From contig NZ_JALIDZ010000002.1 of assembly GCF_025397915.1 (NCBI RefSeq), forward strand, positions 372,001 to 436,000: a DNA stretch of 64,000 nt, given 5' to 3'. The notes beneath the pieces are model-generated. The model searched no databases. It had not been told where the DNA came from and saw only the letters and a list, made by a program, of their open reading frames with translations. Position numbers and translations under genes: made by a program. The DNA comes from Microbaculum marinisediminis. Its GTDB lineage: Bacteria > Pseudomonadota > Alphaproteobacteria > Rhizobiales > Tepidamorphaceae. Position 1 is the first letter of the stretch; each line of letters begins with the position of its first letter. Shown in pieces: positions 35,332-45,525 of the stretch.

Positions 35332-36827
35332 CTCAGCCCCGCGAACAAGACGTCTGCGGCCTGCGCGGCGATGCCGGCCGTCATCTCAGAGTCGATGCCG
35401 AATGCGATGCAGGCGCCGGCGAGTATCCAGGTCGGCACCAGCATCGACAGCGGCGGATCGGTCGCATCGGCCGCAGCGCCCGTGGGCTTGCGGAACCACG
35501 CCATCTCGATAACGCGCCCGATGTAGATCACGGCCAGGAACGAGCTGCCCATGATCAGAAAGGCCAGCCACCACCAGCCGTTTTCGATGGCGGCCATCGC
35601 CAGGTACCATTTCGAGATGAAGCCGACCGTGCCGGGCACGCCGATCAGCGACAGGCCGGCGATGACGAAGGCAGCCATGGTGATCGGCATGCGCCGGCCG
35701 ATGCCGGCCATGCCGCCGAGCCGGCAATGGCCGATCCGGAAGGCGATGCACCCCATCACCATGAACAGCGCGCCCTTCATCAGCGCGTGGTTGAACAGGT
35801 GCACGATGCCGCCGGTCAGGCCGAGTGGCGACGCTTCCGCGATGCCGAGCGTGATGTAGCCGATCTGCGCCACCGACGAGTACGCGAGCATGCGCTTCAC
35901 GTTGTCCTGGAAGATGGCAACGATCGAGGCGGCGTACATCGCCGCAATCGACATGATCAGCAGGATCGGCGTGACCGGCAGATCCTCGAAGACGAAGGCG
36001 ACGCCGAAGATCGAGAAGTAATAGCGCAGCAGCAGATAGACGGCGACCTTGGTGGCGGTCGATGCGATGAACACCGTGGCCACAGAGGGGGCGCCGGTAT
36101 AGGCGTTCGGCAGCCAGACGTGCAGCGGAAACAGCGCCAGCTTCAGGCACATGCCGACCGTGATGAAGGCGAGCGCGGCGAGCACCGGCCGGGTCTGTTC
36201 CACCGCGACGATGCGCTCGGCCATATCGACGAAGTTGAGCGTGCCGGTCATGGCGTAGAGCAGGCCGACGCCGATGACGTAGAGAGTGGCGCCGATGGTG
36301 CCCAGGATCAGGTACTGGTAGGCCGCGACCAGCGCCCGGCGATCATTGCCGAGCGCGATCAGCACGTACATCGCCAGCGACGAAACCTCCATGAACACGA
36401 AGGCGTTGAAGGCATCGGCGGTAATCGCCATGCCGAGAAGACCGGCAAGGCACAGAAGATAGACGCAGTAGAACCACGCCTGCTTGTTCTCGGCGATCTC
36501 CGCGGCGACCGACCGTCGCGCATAGGGCATCACCACGGCGCCCATGACCGAGATGAGCACCAGCAGGAAGCCGTTGACGACGTCGACGCGGTACTCGATG
36601 CCATAGGGCGGCTCCCAGCCGCCGAACGCGTAGGACACCGGGCCGGTCGTGAGCACCTGCATCAGCAGCATGACCGAGATAACCGGCATGGCAAAGCTGA
36701 CGAGCGTCGCGATCGCCCAGCCGAAGCCGCGCCGGTCGATCAGCGCGCACAGGGCCGCGCCGGCAAGCGGCAGGACGATCTGCAGAGCCGGAAGCTGCTC
36801 CGCCAGTTGAAGCCCCTCACCCGTCAT
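35328..36827 (-). CDS. mnhD: Monovalent cation/H+ antiporter subunit D (first copy)
   Basis: 499 aa, MrpD family. Key acid in FVFMEVSSLAMYVLIALG, Lys in ASTATKVAVYLLLRYY, and FQDNVKRMLAYSSVAQIGY. It follows subunit C by a 4-bp overlap, the canonical C-D order of Mrp operons, so this copy is most likely the true MnhD. It extrudes Na+ or K+ in exchange for protons together with the other subunits. Confidence 0.92.
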   Translation of the reverse strand: MTGEGLQLAEQLPALQIVLPLAGAALCALIDRRGFGWAIATLVSFAMPVISVMLLMQVLTTGPVSYAFGGWEPPYGIEYRVDVVNGFLLVLISVMGAVVMPYARRSVAAEIAENKQAWFYCVYLLCLAGLLGMAITADAFNAFVFMEVSSLAMYVLIALGNDRRALVAAYQYLILGTIGATLYVIGVGLLYAMTGTLNFVDMAERIVAVEQTRPVLAALAFITVGMCLKLALFPLHVWLPNAYTGAPSVATVFIASTATKVAVYLLLRYYFSIFGVAFVFEDLPVTPILLIMSIAAMYAASIVAIFQDNVKRMLAYSSVAQIGYITLGIAEASPLGLTGGIVHLFNHALMKGALFMVMGCIAFRIGHCRLGGMAGIGRRMPITMAAFVIAGLSLIGVPGTVGFISKWYLAMAAIENGWWWLAFLIMGSSFLAVIYIGRVIEMAWFRKPTGAAADATDPPLSMLVPTWILAGACIAFGIDSEMTAGIAAQAADVLFAGLR

Positions 36828-37192
36828 TCGTCATCGCCCTGGTCGAAAATTTCGTCTTCCTCGATGGTCCCGTAGACCTCATTGATGCGGACCACGAGAC
36901 CGAGTCCGAGGGCGAGCGTGGCGACGCCGACGACAATGGCGGTGAGGATCAGCACGTGCGGCAGCGGGTTCGAATAGACCGTGAACCCGTCGGCCAGGAT
37001 CGGCGGCGTGCCGCCGAGGATCTTGCCCGGCGAGATGTAGAGCAGATAAACGGAGGTCTGGAAGATCGACAGGCCGACCAGCTTCTTGACCATGTTGCCG
37101 CGCGCGACAACCACATAAAGGCCGGCGACCATCAGGAAGATGGTGATCCACTGATTGTAGTGATCGACGATCGCGGAGACGAATTCGTTCAT
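36824..37192 (-). CDS. mnhC: Cation:proton antiporter subunit C
   Basis: 122 aa, NuoK-like. Three membrane helices (about 17-32, 36-60, 75-98), with GLYVVVARGNMVKKLVGLSI as the family hallmark, and the acidic tail GTIEEDEIFDQGDDE. Overlaps both neighbours by 4 bp. Confidence 0.93.
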   Translation of the reverse strand: MNEFVSAIVDHYNQWITIFLMVAGLYVVVARGNMVKKLVGLSIFQTSVYLLYISPGKILGGTPPILADGFTVYSNPLPHVLILTAIVVGVATLALGLGLVVRINEVYGTIEEDEIFDQGDDE

Positions 37193-37605
37193 CGGCCCCG
37201 CCCCGCGAATGCGTAGAAGATGGCGACCATGGTGCCGGCAACCGTGATCAGAACGCCAAGCTCGATCAGCGTGATGCCGAGATGCTGGCCGGCCACCGGA
37301 TCATGCTCGAGCACCGAATAGTTCAGGAATTCGCCGCCCATCAGCATGCCGGCGACCCCGGTGCCGAGATAGAGCAGCACACCGAGCGAGATCATCTTCT
37401 CGACCGCCTTGACGGAGAGCACGCGCATCGCCCGATCAAGGCCGAACATGATCGCATAGAGAATGATGCAGGCGGCGACGATGACGCCGGCCTGGAAGCC
37501 GCCACCGGGGCCGACCTCGCCGTGGAACTGCACGTAGAGGCCGAACACCAGGATGAACGGCAGCAGCAGCTTGGTGACAACACGAAGAACGACGTCGAGG
37601 CGCAT
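37189..37605 (-). CDS. mnhB: Na+/H+ antiporter subunit B
   Basis: 138 aa, MnhB/MbhF family with four helices. Motifs: LLPFILVFGLYVQFHGEVGPGGGFQAG as two pieces (FGLYVQFHGEVGPGGGFQAG) and a C-terminal LIELGVLITVAGTMVAIFYA. Three bases after the DUF4040 gene, overlapping subunit C by 4 bp. Confidence 0.93.
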   Translation of the reverse strand: MRLDVVLRVVTKLLLPFILVFGLYVQFHGEVGPGGGFQAGVIVAACIILYAIMFGLDRAMRVLSVKAVEKMISLGVLLYLGTGVAGMLMGGEFLNYSVLEHDPVAGQHLGITLIELGVLITVAGTMVAIFYAFAGRGR

Positions 37606-37608
37606 CGT

Positions 37609-38130
37609 CTAGTCCTTTGCCTTGGACCGCACATTGCGGCGCAGCAGCAGGAGCACGCCGATGCCCGCCGTGAAAACGACGACCGTTTCGCCGAGGGTGT
37701 CGAAACCACGGTAGCTGGCCAAGACCGAAGACACGACGTTGGGAACCCCCGTCTCCGGCAGCGAGCGCTCGAGATAAGCCTGGCCGACATGGGTGTTCGG
37801 CGGCGTGTCCGCCGCACCGAAAGGCGGCAAGTCGGCGGCGCCGTATATCAGCGCGGCGCCGATGACGATGGTCACGAACATCGGCAACAGCGGCGTATGC
37901 CGGGGGGCGGCTTCCTCGGACTTGGTGAGATAGAGCGCGGCCAGCATCAGGACCGTGGAGACTCCGGCGCCGACGGCGGCCTCGGTCATCGCCACGTCGA
38001 CGGCGTCGAGCACGATCAGAACGCTTGCCATAAGGAACGAGTAGATGCTCGACAGGATGACGACCGCGAATAGATTGCGCAGGCGCACGACGCCGATCAC
38101 GACCAGCGCCATCATCGTCAGGAGCACCAT
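37609..38130 (-). CDS. DUF4040 subunit (fused MbhD/MbhE-like, MrpA C-terminal part)
   Basis: 173 aa. Residues 1-75 match the MbhD/DUF4040 helices with TEAAVGAGVSTVLMLAALYL. Residues about 85-170 match the MbhE part (helix, periplasmic loop with VPNVVSSVLASYRGFDTLGE, last helix LLLRRN). Together these correspond to the C-terminal segment of MrpA. The NuoL-like N-terminal MrpA half is absent from this gene. The start might lie a few codons upstream. Confidence 0.88.
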   Translation of the reverse strand: MVLLTMMALVVIGVVRLRNLFAVVILSSIYSFLMASVLIVLDAVDVAMTEAAVGAGVSTVLMLAALYLTKSEEAAPRHTPLLPMFVTIVIGAALIYGAADLPPFGAADTPPNTHVGQAYLERSLPETGVPNVVSSVLASYRGFDTLGETVVVFTAGIGVLLLLRRNVRSKAKD

Positions 38131-38135
38131 GTTGA

Positions 38136-38627
38136 TCAGCGCTTCGATGACGAGCCTCCCTTGCCTTTGCCTGGCGACTTCTTCGCCGATTTCGACTTCG
38201 ACGGACTCTTCTTTCCGGAGGACGGCTTTTTCGGCGGCTCGGCAGGACCGGCCTGCGGCTCGACGACGCCGAACTCCTTGATCAGCTCAAGCTCCTTGAT
38301 GCGCCGGCGCCCGGCACGGTCGAACAGCACCGGGCGCAGCCCCACCGCGAGCGCGCCGCGGGCGAGCGCATGCGTGGCCAGCGGGCCGGTGAAGAAGAAT
38401 ATCGCCAGGATGAACAGAAGCTTCACCGTCACCAGCGTGAAGCCGGCCTGAACGATCATACCGAGGATCAGGAAGCCGGCCCCCACCGTGTCGCTGACCG
38501 ACGTCGCATGCATGCGCGTGAACACATCGGGCATGCGGATCAGCCCCAACGCGCCGACGACGAGGAAGAAACTCCCGATGGCCAGGAACATCCCGCTGAC
38601 GATGTCGGTGAGGAGCGCGGTCGTCAT
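38136..38627 (-). CDS. mnhG: Cation:proton antiporter subunit G with basic tail
   Basis: 163 aa. Residues 1-85 form the usual three-helix MnhG (GALGLIRMPDVFTRMHATSV, GAGFLILGMIVQ, TGPLATHALARGA). The rest is a soluble extension ending in a Lys/Ser/Pro-rich low-complexity tail (KSPSKSKSAKKSPGKGKG), unusual for this subunit. It overlaps subunit F by 4 bp. Confidence 0.9.
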   Translation of the reverse strand: MTTALLTDIVSGMFLAIGSFFLVVGALGLIRMPDVFTRMHATSVSDTVGAGFLILGMIVQAGFTLVTVKLLFILAIFFFTGPLATHALARGALAVGLRPVLFDRAGRRRIKELELIKEFGVVEPQAGPAEPPKKPSSGKKSPSKSKSAKKSPGKGKGGSSSKR

Positions 38628-38908
38628 TGGGTCGGCTCCTCGCCGCCGCGATGGCCGAGATCGCCGAAGCGGAAGTACTTCAGCACCGCGATCGTGCCGA
38701 TGATGTTGAGGAGCGCGTAGAGAATTCCGATGTCCAGGAATTCCGGTCGGCCGGTGAGGAAGCCGAAAACGGCGAGCAGCAGGATGGCGCCGTTGCCGAT
38801 CGCGTTGGCGGCGACCAGGCGGTCGAAAACCGTCGGTCCGGCCAGCGCCCGCACAACCGCAAGCGCAAGCGCGACGAGTACCGCAACCGCTGCGACAGCA
38901 AACATCAT
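38624..38908 (-). CDS. mnhF: Cation:proton antiporter subunit F
   Basis: 94 aa, three helices, with RALAGPTVFDRLVAANAIGN and the FLDIGILYALLNIIGTIAVL segment typical of MnhF. Overlaps E and G by 4 bp each. Confidence 0.92.
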   Translation of the reverse strand: MMFAVAAVAVLVALALAVVRALAGPTVFDRLVAANAIGNGAILLLAVFGFLTGRPEFLDIGILYALLNIIGTIAVLKYFRFGDLGHRGGEEPTQ

Positions 38909-39384
38909 GTGCCAGCCTCGAAGGTTGCGACACGGCGATCCATTTCGCCTTCCTCCAGCGCCTCGCCGCCGTCCTCGGTCAGCGCGTGGACCAGGATCTC
39001 ATGCTTGCGCTCCGACACCACCGCGGAGATCGTGCCCGGCGTCAGCGTGATGGAGTTCGCATATGTGGTGATCCCGACGGCCCCTTTCTGATGGGCCGTT
39101 ACCCGCATGAGCGTCGGCGAGATGGGCAGCTTCGGATTCAGGATGATCTTGGTGACGTCGATCGCCGACTTCATGATCTCCAGAATCAACCACGGCCAGT
39201 AGAGAACGCCACGCCAGAACAGCCCGTAGGGAAGGCTCTCCTCGTCGAGGATGTCGAGCCGGCGGGCAAAGAGGACGCCCAGCCCGACGGACAGGACCCC
39301 ATAACCGATGAGCAGCGCCTCGTAATGGCCGGACAACAGCAGCCAAAACGCGAAAAGCACCGCCGCCAAGATCACAAGCCGCAT
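38905..39384 (-). CDS. mnhE: Na+/H+ antiporter subunit E
   Basis: 159 aa. Two N-terminal helices, the conserved GLFWRGVLYWPWLILEIMKS region, then the soluble domain with YANSITLTPGTISAVV. First gene of the antiporter operon; AGAGG lies upstream of the ATG. An ATG nine codons earlier has no ribosome site. The operon promoter should lie in the 230 bp before msrB, on the minus strand. Confidence 0.92.
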   Translation of the reverse strand: MRLVILAAVLFAFWLLLSGHYEALLIGYGVLSVGLGVLFARRLDILDEESLPYGLFWRGVLYWPWLILEIMKSAIDVTKIILNPKLPISPTLMRVTAHQKGAVGITTYANSITLTPGTISAVVSERKHEILVHALTEDGGEALEEGEMDRRVATFEAGT

Positions 39385-39613
39385 GTTTCGGCCTCTTTCA
39401 CGCCCCGGCAAACCGGCGGCAGCATCTCGCCACCGTCATCGGATAAAGGCGCGTTTGACTCCTCGAATCGCATGCCGTTGAACATACGAAGGGGCGCACC
39501 GGCGTCAATCAAAACCGGTCCAAACCATACGACAACTCAACAAGTCTTGGCATCGGCACACCTCCCGCCCTATGTGATTGGCAATTGACTCTTCGTTGTG
39601 GAGGCTGTGCCCG

Positions 39614-40036
39614 ATGTCCGATCAATCCGAACGGCCCAAGGTCGTGAAATCCGACCAGGAGTGGCGCGCGCAGCTCACGCCCGAGCAATACAGGATCACG
39701 CGCAAGCACGGCACGGAGCGCGCCTTCACCGGCCCCTACTGGGACGACAAGGACCCGGGCACCTATTCGTGCGTCTGCTGCGGCGCGCCGCTGTTCGACG
39801 CCGGCACGAAATACGAGTCCGGCACCGGCTGGCCGAGTTTCTACGAGCCCGTCTCGGCCGAAGCCGTCAGCGAACACGACGACCGCGCGCTGTTCATGCG
39901 CCGCACCGAGGTGCGCTGCGCCAGCTGCGACGCCCATCTCGGCCACGTCTTCCCCGACGGCCCGCAGCCGACGGGACTGCGCTACTGCCTGAACGGCAAC
40001 GCGCTGAAGAAGGAGCCGGAAGGCGGAGCGGAATAG
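39614..40036 (+). CDS. msrB: Peptide-methionine (R)-S-oxide reductase
   Basis: 140 aa. Reduces methionine-R-sulfoxide. Two zinc-binding CxxC pairs (CVCC, CASC), the [10 protein letters not shown] block and catalytic Cys in [11 protein letters not shown] (usual form RYCxNS). Single-domain, cytoplasmic (no signal peptide). An upstream ATG 12 codons earlier is not favoured. Confidence 0.95.
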   Translation: MSDQSERPKVVKSDQEWRAQLTPEQYRITRKHGTERAFTGPYWDDKDPGTYSCVCCGAPLFDAGTKYESGTGWPSFYEPVSAEAVSEHDDRALFMRRTEVRCASCDAHLGHVFPDGPQPTGLRYCLNGNALKKEPEGGAE

Positions 40037-40117
40037 CCTCTTGCCTTGTCGATCCTGCCGCGGGCCGGTAGTAGCCTGCCCGAACCCTTCGTGTTTCCTG
40101 CAGGACGAGTAGTTCCC

Positions 40118-42244
40118 ATGCCCGCACCGACCGCCGAACGCCGCCCCGAGAAGACCGTCCATCACGGCCGCGAGCGGATCGACGACTATGCCTGGCTGAA
40201 GGACAAGAACTGGCAGCAGGTGATGCACGATCCGTCGGTGCTGGATCCGGCGATCCGCGCCTATCTGGAGGCCGAGAACGCCTGGACGGAAGCGGCGCTG
40301 GAGCATACCGAGCCGCTGCAGGAACACCTGTTCACCGAGATGCGCGGGCGCATCAAGGAGGACGATTCCAGCGTGCCCGCGCCGGACGGGCCCTATGCCT
40401 ACGCCATGCGCTACGAACTCGGCGCCCAGCATCCGCTCATCGTCCGCGAGCCGCGGGATGCCGCCAGGAAAGGGGACCACGGCGCGGAGGAAGTGCTGCT
40501 GGACGCCGACTTCATGGCGAGCGGCAAGGCCTATTTCCGCATGGCCAGCGCCGATCACAGCCCGAACCACAAGCTGATCCACTACGCCGTCGACGAAATG
40601 GGGTCGGAGTTCTACACGATCCGCATCCGCGATATCGCCTCGGGCGAGGATTTCGCCGACGCGATCCCGCGCACGACCGGATCGGCGGTCTGGTCGGCCG
40701 GCAGCGACTATCTGTTCTACACCTGGCTCGACGACAACCATCGCCCCAAGCGGGTGATGCGCCACCGGGTCGGCACTTCGCCGGACGATGACGTGGTGAT
40801 CTACGAGGAAGACGATCCGGGCTTCTTCGTCGGCGTTTCGGACACCCAGTCGGGCCGGTTCATCGTCATCAGCACCCACGACCACGAGACATCCGAGCTT
40901 CGTCTGATCGACGCGTCGCAGCCGGAAAGCGAGCCGGTGATGGTCGCGCCGCGGCGCAAGGGCATCGAATACCGGGTCGACCATCACGCCGGGCGCGGCC
41001 GCGACGACGAACTGGTGATCCTGACCAACGCCGACGCGGCGGAGGACTTCAAGATCGCGACATGTCCGCTGGCCTCCCCCGGCCCGGAGAACTGGCGCGA
41101 TTTCGTGCCGCATCGCGAGGGCCGGCTGATCCTCGACATGGTCAGCTATCGCGACCATCTGGTGCGCCTTGAGCGCGAGGACGGGCTGCCGCGCATCGTC
41201 GTCCACCGTTACGCCGACGGCGAGGAGCACGCCATCGCGTTTCAGGAGGAGGCCTATTCGCTCGGCCTGCTGCCCGGCTACGAGTACGACACCGCGACCA
41301 TCCGCTTCTCCTATTCGTCGATGCGCACGCCCTCGGAAGTGTTCGACTACGACATGGAGAGCCGCCAGCGCACCTTGCGCAAGCGGCAGGAGGTGCCGAG
41401 CGGCCACGATCCGGACCGCTACGTAGTGCGCCGCCTGCACGCGACCTCGTGGGACGGCGAGACCGTGCCCGTCACCCTGCTCTACCGGACCGACACGCCC
41501 CTCGACGGCAGCGCACCCTGCCTGCTCTACGGCTACGGCTCCTACGGCATCTCCATACCGGCGGCTTTCAATACGAACTGGCTGTCGCTCGCCGACCGTG
41601 GCTTCGTCTATGCCATCGCCCATATCCGCGGCGGCAAGGACAAGGGCTATCACTGGTATCGGGACGGGAAAGGCGCGAAAAAGACCAACACGTTCAAGGA
41701 TTTCGTTGCCGTCGGCGAGTACCTTGCCGATGCCGGGATCACCGCGCGCGGCCGGATCGTCGCCCATGGCGGCTCGGCCGGGGGCATGCTGATGGGCGCT
41801 GTCGCCAACATGGCGCCGGACCTGTTCCTCGGAATCGTCGCGGAAGTGCCGTTCGTCGATGTGCTCGCCACCATGCTCGACGACACGCTGCCGCTGACGC
41901 CGCCGGAATGGCCGGAATGGGGCAACCCGATCGAAAGCGCCAAGGAATACGACCAGATCGCCGCTTACAGTCCGTACGACAACGTGCGCGAACAGGCCTA
42001 TCCCAACATCCTCGCCCTCTGCGGGCTGACCGACCCCCGCGTCACCTACTGGGAGCCGGCGAAGTGGATCGCGAAACTGCGCACCCACAACACATCGGAT
42101 GCGACGATCCTGTTGCGCACCAACATGGAAGCCGGACACGCCGGCGCGGCGGGGCGGTTCGACCGGCTCAAGGAGATCGCGCTGGTCTATGCCTTCGCGC
42201 TGAAGATGGCGGGCGCGCTGAAGATCGCAGGCAAGGCTGAATAG
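40118..42244 (+). CDS. ptrB: Oligopeptidase B (S9A serine peptidase)
   Basis: 708 aa. N-terminal beta-propeller (from HGRERIDDYAWLKD onward), and a C-terminal alpha/beta hydrolase with nucleophile Ser in GGSAGGMLMG, Asp in GLTDPRVTYWEPAKW and His in MEAGHAG. Cleaves short peptides after basic residues in the cytoplasm. The ATG is supported by the PEKTVHHGRER start and AGGAC upstream. Confidence 0.95.
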   Translation: MPAPTAERRPEKTVHHGRERIDDYAWLKDKNWQQVMHDPSVLDPAIRAYLEAENAWTEAALEHTEPLQEHLFTEMRGRIKEDDSSVPAPDGPYAYAMRYELGAQHPLIVREPRDAARKGDHGAEEVLLDADFMASGKAYFRMASADHSPNHKLIHYAVDEMGSEFYTIRIRDIASGEDFADAIPRTTGSAVWSAGSDYLFYTWLDDNHRPKRVMRHRVGTSPDDDVVIYEEDDPGFFVGVSDTQSGRFIVISTHDHETSELRLIDASQPESEPVMVAPRRKGIEYRVDHHAGRGRDDELVILTNADAAEDFKIATCPLASPGPENWRDFVPHREGRLILDMVSYRDHLVRLEREDGLPRIVVHRYADGEEHAIAFQEEAYSLGLLPGYEYDTATIRFSYSSMRTPSEVFDYDMESRQRTLRKRQEVPSGHDPDRYVVRRLHATSWDGETVPVTLLYRTDTPLDGSAPCLLYGYGSYGISIPAAFNTNWLSLADRGFVYAIAHIRGGKDKGYHWYRDGKGAKKTNTFKDFVAVGEYLADAGITARGRIVAHGGSAGGMLMGAVANMAPDLFLGIVAEVPFVDVLATMLDDTLPLTPPEWPEWGNPIESAKEYDQIAAYSPYDNVREQAYPNILALCGLTDPRVTYWEPAKWIAKLRTHNTSDATILLRTNMEAGHAGAAGRFDRLKEIALVYAFALKMAGALKIAGKAE

Positions 42245-42330
42245 GCGGCTCAGGTCTGCCATTTGTGTCTGGACAGAAACAATTTGAAGATTAAAATAAT
42301 ATCTGTATCGGGCGCATAGCGAGGATGCGT

Positions 42331-42359
42331 CAACGTGTCTCGAAATCGGAGACACGTTG
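42331..42359. promoter_or_regulatory. 11-bp perfect inverted repeat upstream of the acyl-CoA dehydrogenase
   Basis: CAACGTGTCTC-(7 bp)-GAGACACGTTG, about 48 bp before the start codon of the downstream gene. No T-run follows, so it is more likely an operator or an RNA hairpin in the leader than a terminator. Confidence 0.55.
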
Positions 42360-42406
42360 AGTTAGAGGTTGCGCCCACCGTTCACGAGAAGATCGAGGGT
42401 TACCCT

Positions 42407-43624
<1,218 letters not shown>

Positions 43625-43660
43625 CGCAGGCAACCGCGGACCGCAATCCGCGTTTGACCG

Positions 43661-43690
43661 AAAGCCCGGGGTCTGACCCCGGGCTTTTTT
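43661..43690 (+). terminator. Rho-independent terminator
   Basis: Perfect 12-bp stem AAAGCCCGGGGT-CTG-ACCCCGGGCTTT followed by more T, 36 bp after the stop codon. It probably also works for transcripts from the opposite strand. Confidence 0.95.
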
Positions 43691-43784
43691 TGTCACTTTG
43701 GGGTGACGCCCCTGAGCATGACGCAAAGGCATGGCGTCGAGGGCAAGCGATCTGGACGTCCCGGCCGGACGTCCCTCGACGTTC

Positions 43785-44447
43785 TTACCCGGCGCGGCCC
43801 TGCGATCTCATGCGCACCGCCCGCGCACCGGCCGCGACCACCGTTTCCATAGCCAGCGCCAGCGCCCCCCAGCCGGGACGCCCCGTCGGGGCGTTCGGCG
43901 CGCGTTCCTCGGCCGGCCAGGGAACGTGCACGAAGCCGGCGAGGCCACCTGCCCTGCCCTTCTTTCCGCCTGCCGCCATCAGCGACACCCAGGTCGCGTA
44001 GTTGCAGAGATAACCGCCGGCATCCGCCGACAGCGTCGCGGGGATGCCGGCGCGCCGGAGCACGACGACGATCTTCTCGGCCGGCAACGTCGTGCGGCGG
44101 TATAGCGGGCCGCGGGGCTCGATGACCAGCGTGGCGAGCCGCTTTCCCGCTGCATCGGGACGGACCGGTGTCGCATGGTTCGCCGCCCGCGTCTCGATCC
44201 GCACCGTCCGCGCCCGGCCGTGCAGACCGAAGTGGATGGCCGCATCGGGCCGGACGTCCTTCCATAACCAGGGCAGAAGGTCGGATACGGCGGCATATTC
44301 GGTCGGCAGGATGGTCGCAGCCAGGTCGATGTCGAAACGCCGGGCCATGCGTTTAACGTCGAGGGCAGTCACCAGCACCTCGGTCGGGTTGCGCCGCGCG
44401 CCGGGAAACGACGAGAAACCGGTGACAAGCAGGCGGGGCTTTGCCAT
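43785..44447 (-). CDS. Pyroglutamyl-peptidase I-like (peptidase C15) protein
   Basis: 220 aa. The C15 triad is in place: Glu in VRIETRAANH, Cys in AGGYLCNYATW, His in GFVHVPW. Cleaves N-terminal pyroglutamate in the family. The ATG has GAGG six bases upstream and is preferred over a GTG four codons earlier that abuts the meaB stop. It is translated closely after meaB, with a 12-bp gap. Confidence 0.88.
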   Translation of the reverse strand: MAKPRLLVTGFSSFPGARRNPTEVLVTALDVKRMARRFDIDLAATILPTEYAAVSDLLPWLWKDVRPDAAIHFGLHGRARTVRIETRAANHATPVRPDAAGKRLATLVIEPRGPLYRRTTLPAEKIVVVLRRAGIPATLSADAGGYLCNYATWVSLMAAGGKKGRAGGLAGFVHVPWPAEERAPNAPTGRPGWGALALAMETVVAAGARAVRMRSQGRAG

Positions 44448-44459
44448 CGCCGTCCTCAC

Positions 44460-45473
44460 TCACGCGCCGAGCGCCGGGGCGACCTCCTCGACCGCCGCCG
44501 TCGGTGCCAGACGACCTTCGCGAACGTCCCGTTCCAGCGCATCCAGGCGCGCGGAGACGTCGGGATCCGCGCGCAGCCGGGCGAGCAACCGCTCCTCCAG
44601 CATCCCCCACATCCATTTGACGCGCTGGACGGCACGGCGCTCGTCGAATTCGCCGGAGGCCTGCATGGTGGCGCGGTGAGCGCCGATCTCGACCCACAGC
44701 TTGTCGAGTCCGAGATTGCTCAGCCCGGACACCGCCAGAACGGGCGGGGTCCAGTTCGGGCTTATCGGCGTCAGGATGTGCAGGGCGGCGCGCAGCGACG
44801 CGGCGGCCTGCCTGGCGCGATCGGCGTTCTCGCCATCAGCCTTGTTGACGGCAATGATGTCGGCGATCTCCAGGATCCCCTTCTTGATGCCCTGCAGTTC
44901 GTCGCCGGCGCCCGGCAGCGCCAGCACGACAAAGACGTCGACCATGTCGGCGACCGCCGTCTCCGACTGTCCCGTCCCGACGGTCTCGACGATCACAACG
45001 TCGAAGCCCGCCGCCTCGCAGACCAGCATGGTCTCGCGCGTCCGCGCGGCGACGCCCCCAAGGGTCCCGGCGCTCGGCGAGGGACGGATGAAGGCATTCG
45101 GGTCCACCGCCAGTCGGGCCATGCGCGTCTTGTCGCCCAGAATCGAGCCGCCCGTGCGCTGAGAGGACGGATCGACGGCGAGCACCGCGACCTTGTTTCC
45201 GGCTTCGGTCAGGTTGATGCCGAGCTGGTCGATGGTGGTCGATTTGCCGACGCCCGGCACACCGCTGATCCCGACGCGCCAGGCTTCCCCGGTGTAGGGC
45301 AGGATCGCCTGCAGCAGCGCGGCGGCGGCGCGGCGATGGTCCGGCTTGCGGGACTCGATCAGCGTTATCGCGCGAGCGAGCGTGGCCCGGTCGCCGGCGC
45401 GCAGATCGGCGACGGTTTCCTCGATCGAGCGACCGTTGGGCATCGTCGCGGAAGAACAGTCGGCATTGGTCAT
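44460..45473 (-). CDS. meaB: Methylmalonyl-CoA mutase-associated GTPase MeaB
   Basis: 337 aa. G3E-family GTPase that gates cobalamin loading into and protects methylmalonyl-CoA mutase. Walker A GVPGVGKS (71-78), VAVLAVDPSSQRTGGSILGDK as VDPSSQRTGGSILGDKTRM, ETVGTGQSE (G3), and NKADG (G4). The end VSARLDALERDVREGRLAP is a helical dimer segment. The mutase genes lie 1.5 kb away on the same strand, separated by two envelope protein genes. Confidence 0.95.
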   Translation of the reverse strand: MTNADCSSATMPNGRSIEETVADLRAGDRATLARAITLIESRKPDHRRAAAALLQAILPYTGEAWRVGISGVPGVGKSTTIDQLGINLTEAGNKVAVLAVDPSSQRTGGSILGDKTRMARLAVDPNAFIRPSPSAGTLGGVAARTRETMLVCEAAGFDVVIVETVGTGQSETAVADMVDVFVVLALPGAGDELQGIKKGILEIADIIAVNKADGENADRARQAAASLRAALHILTPISPNWTPPVLAVSGLSNLGLDKLWVEIGAHRATMQASGEFDERRAVQRVKWMWGMLEERLLARLRADPDVSARLDALERDVREGRLAPTAAVEEVAPALGA

Positions 45474-45525
45474 GCTCGCGGCATAGCGCAGCGCGGCGCC
45501 CGCGTCACCCTCAAGCTCACGGTTC

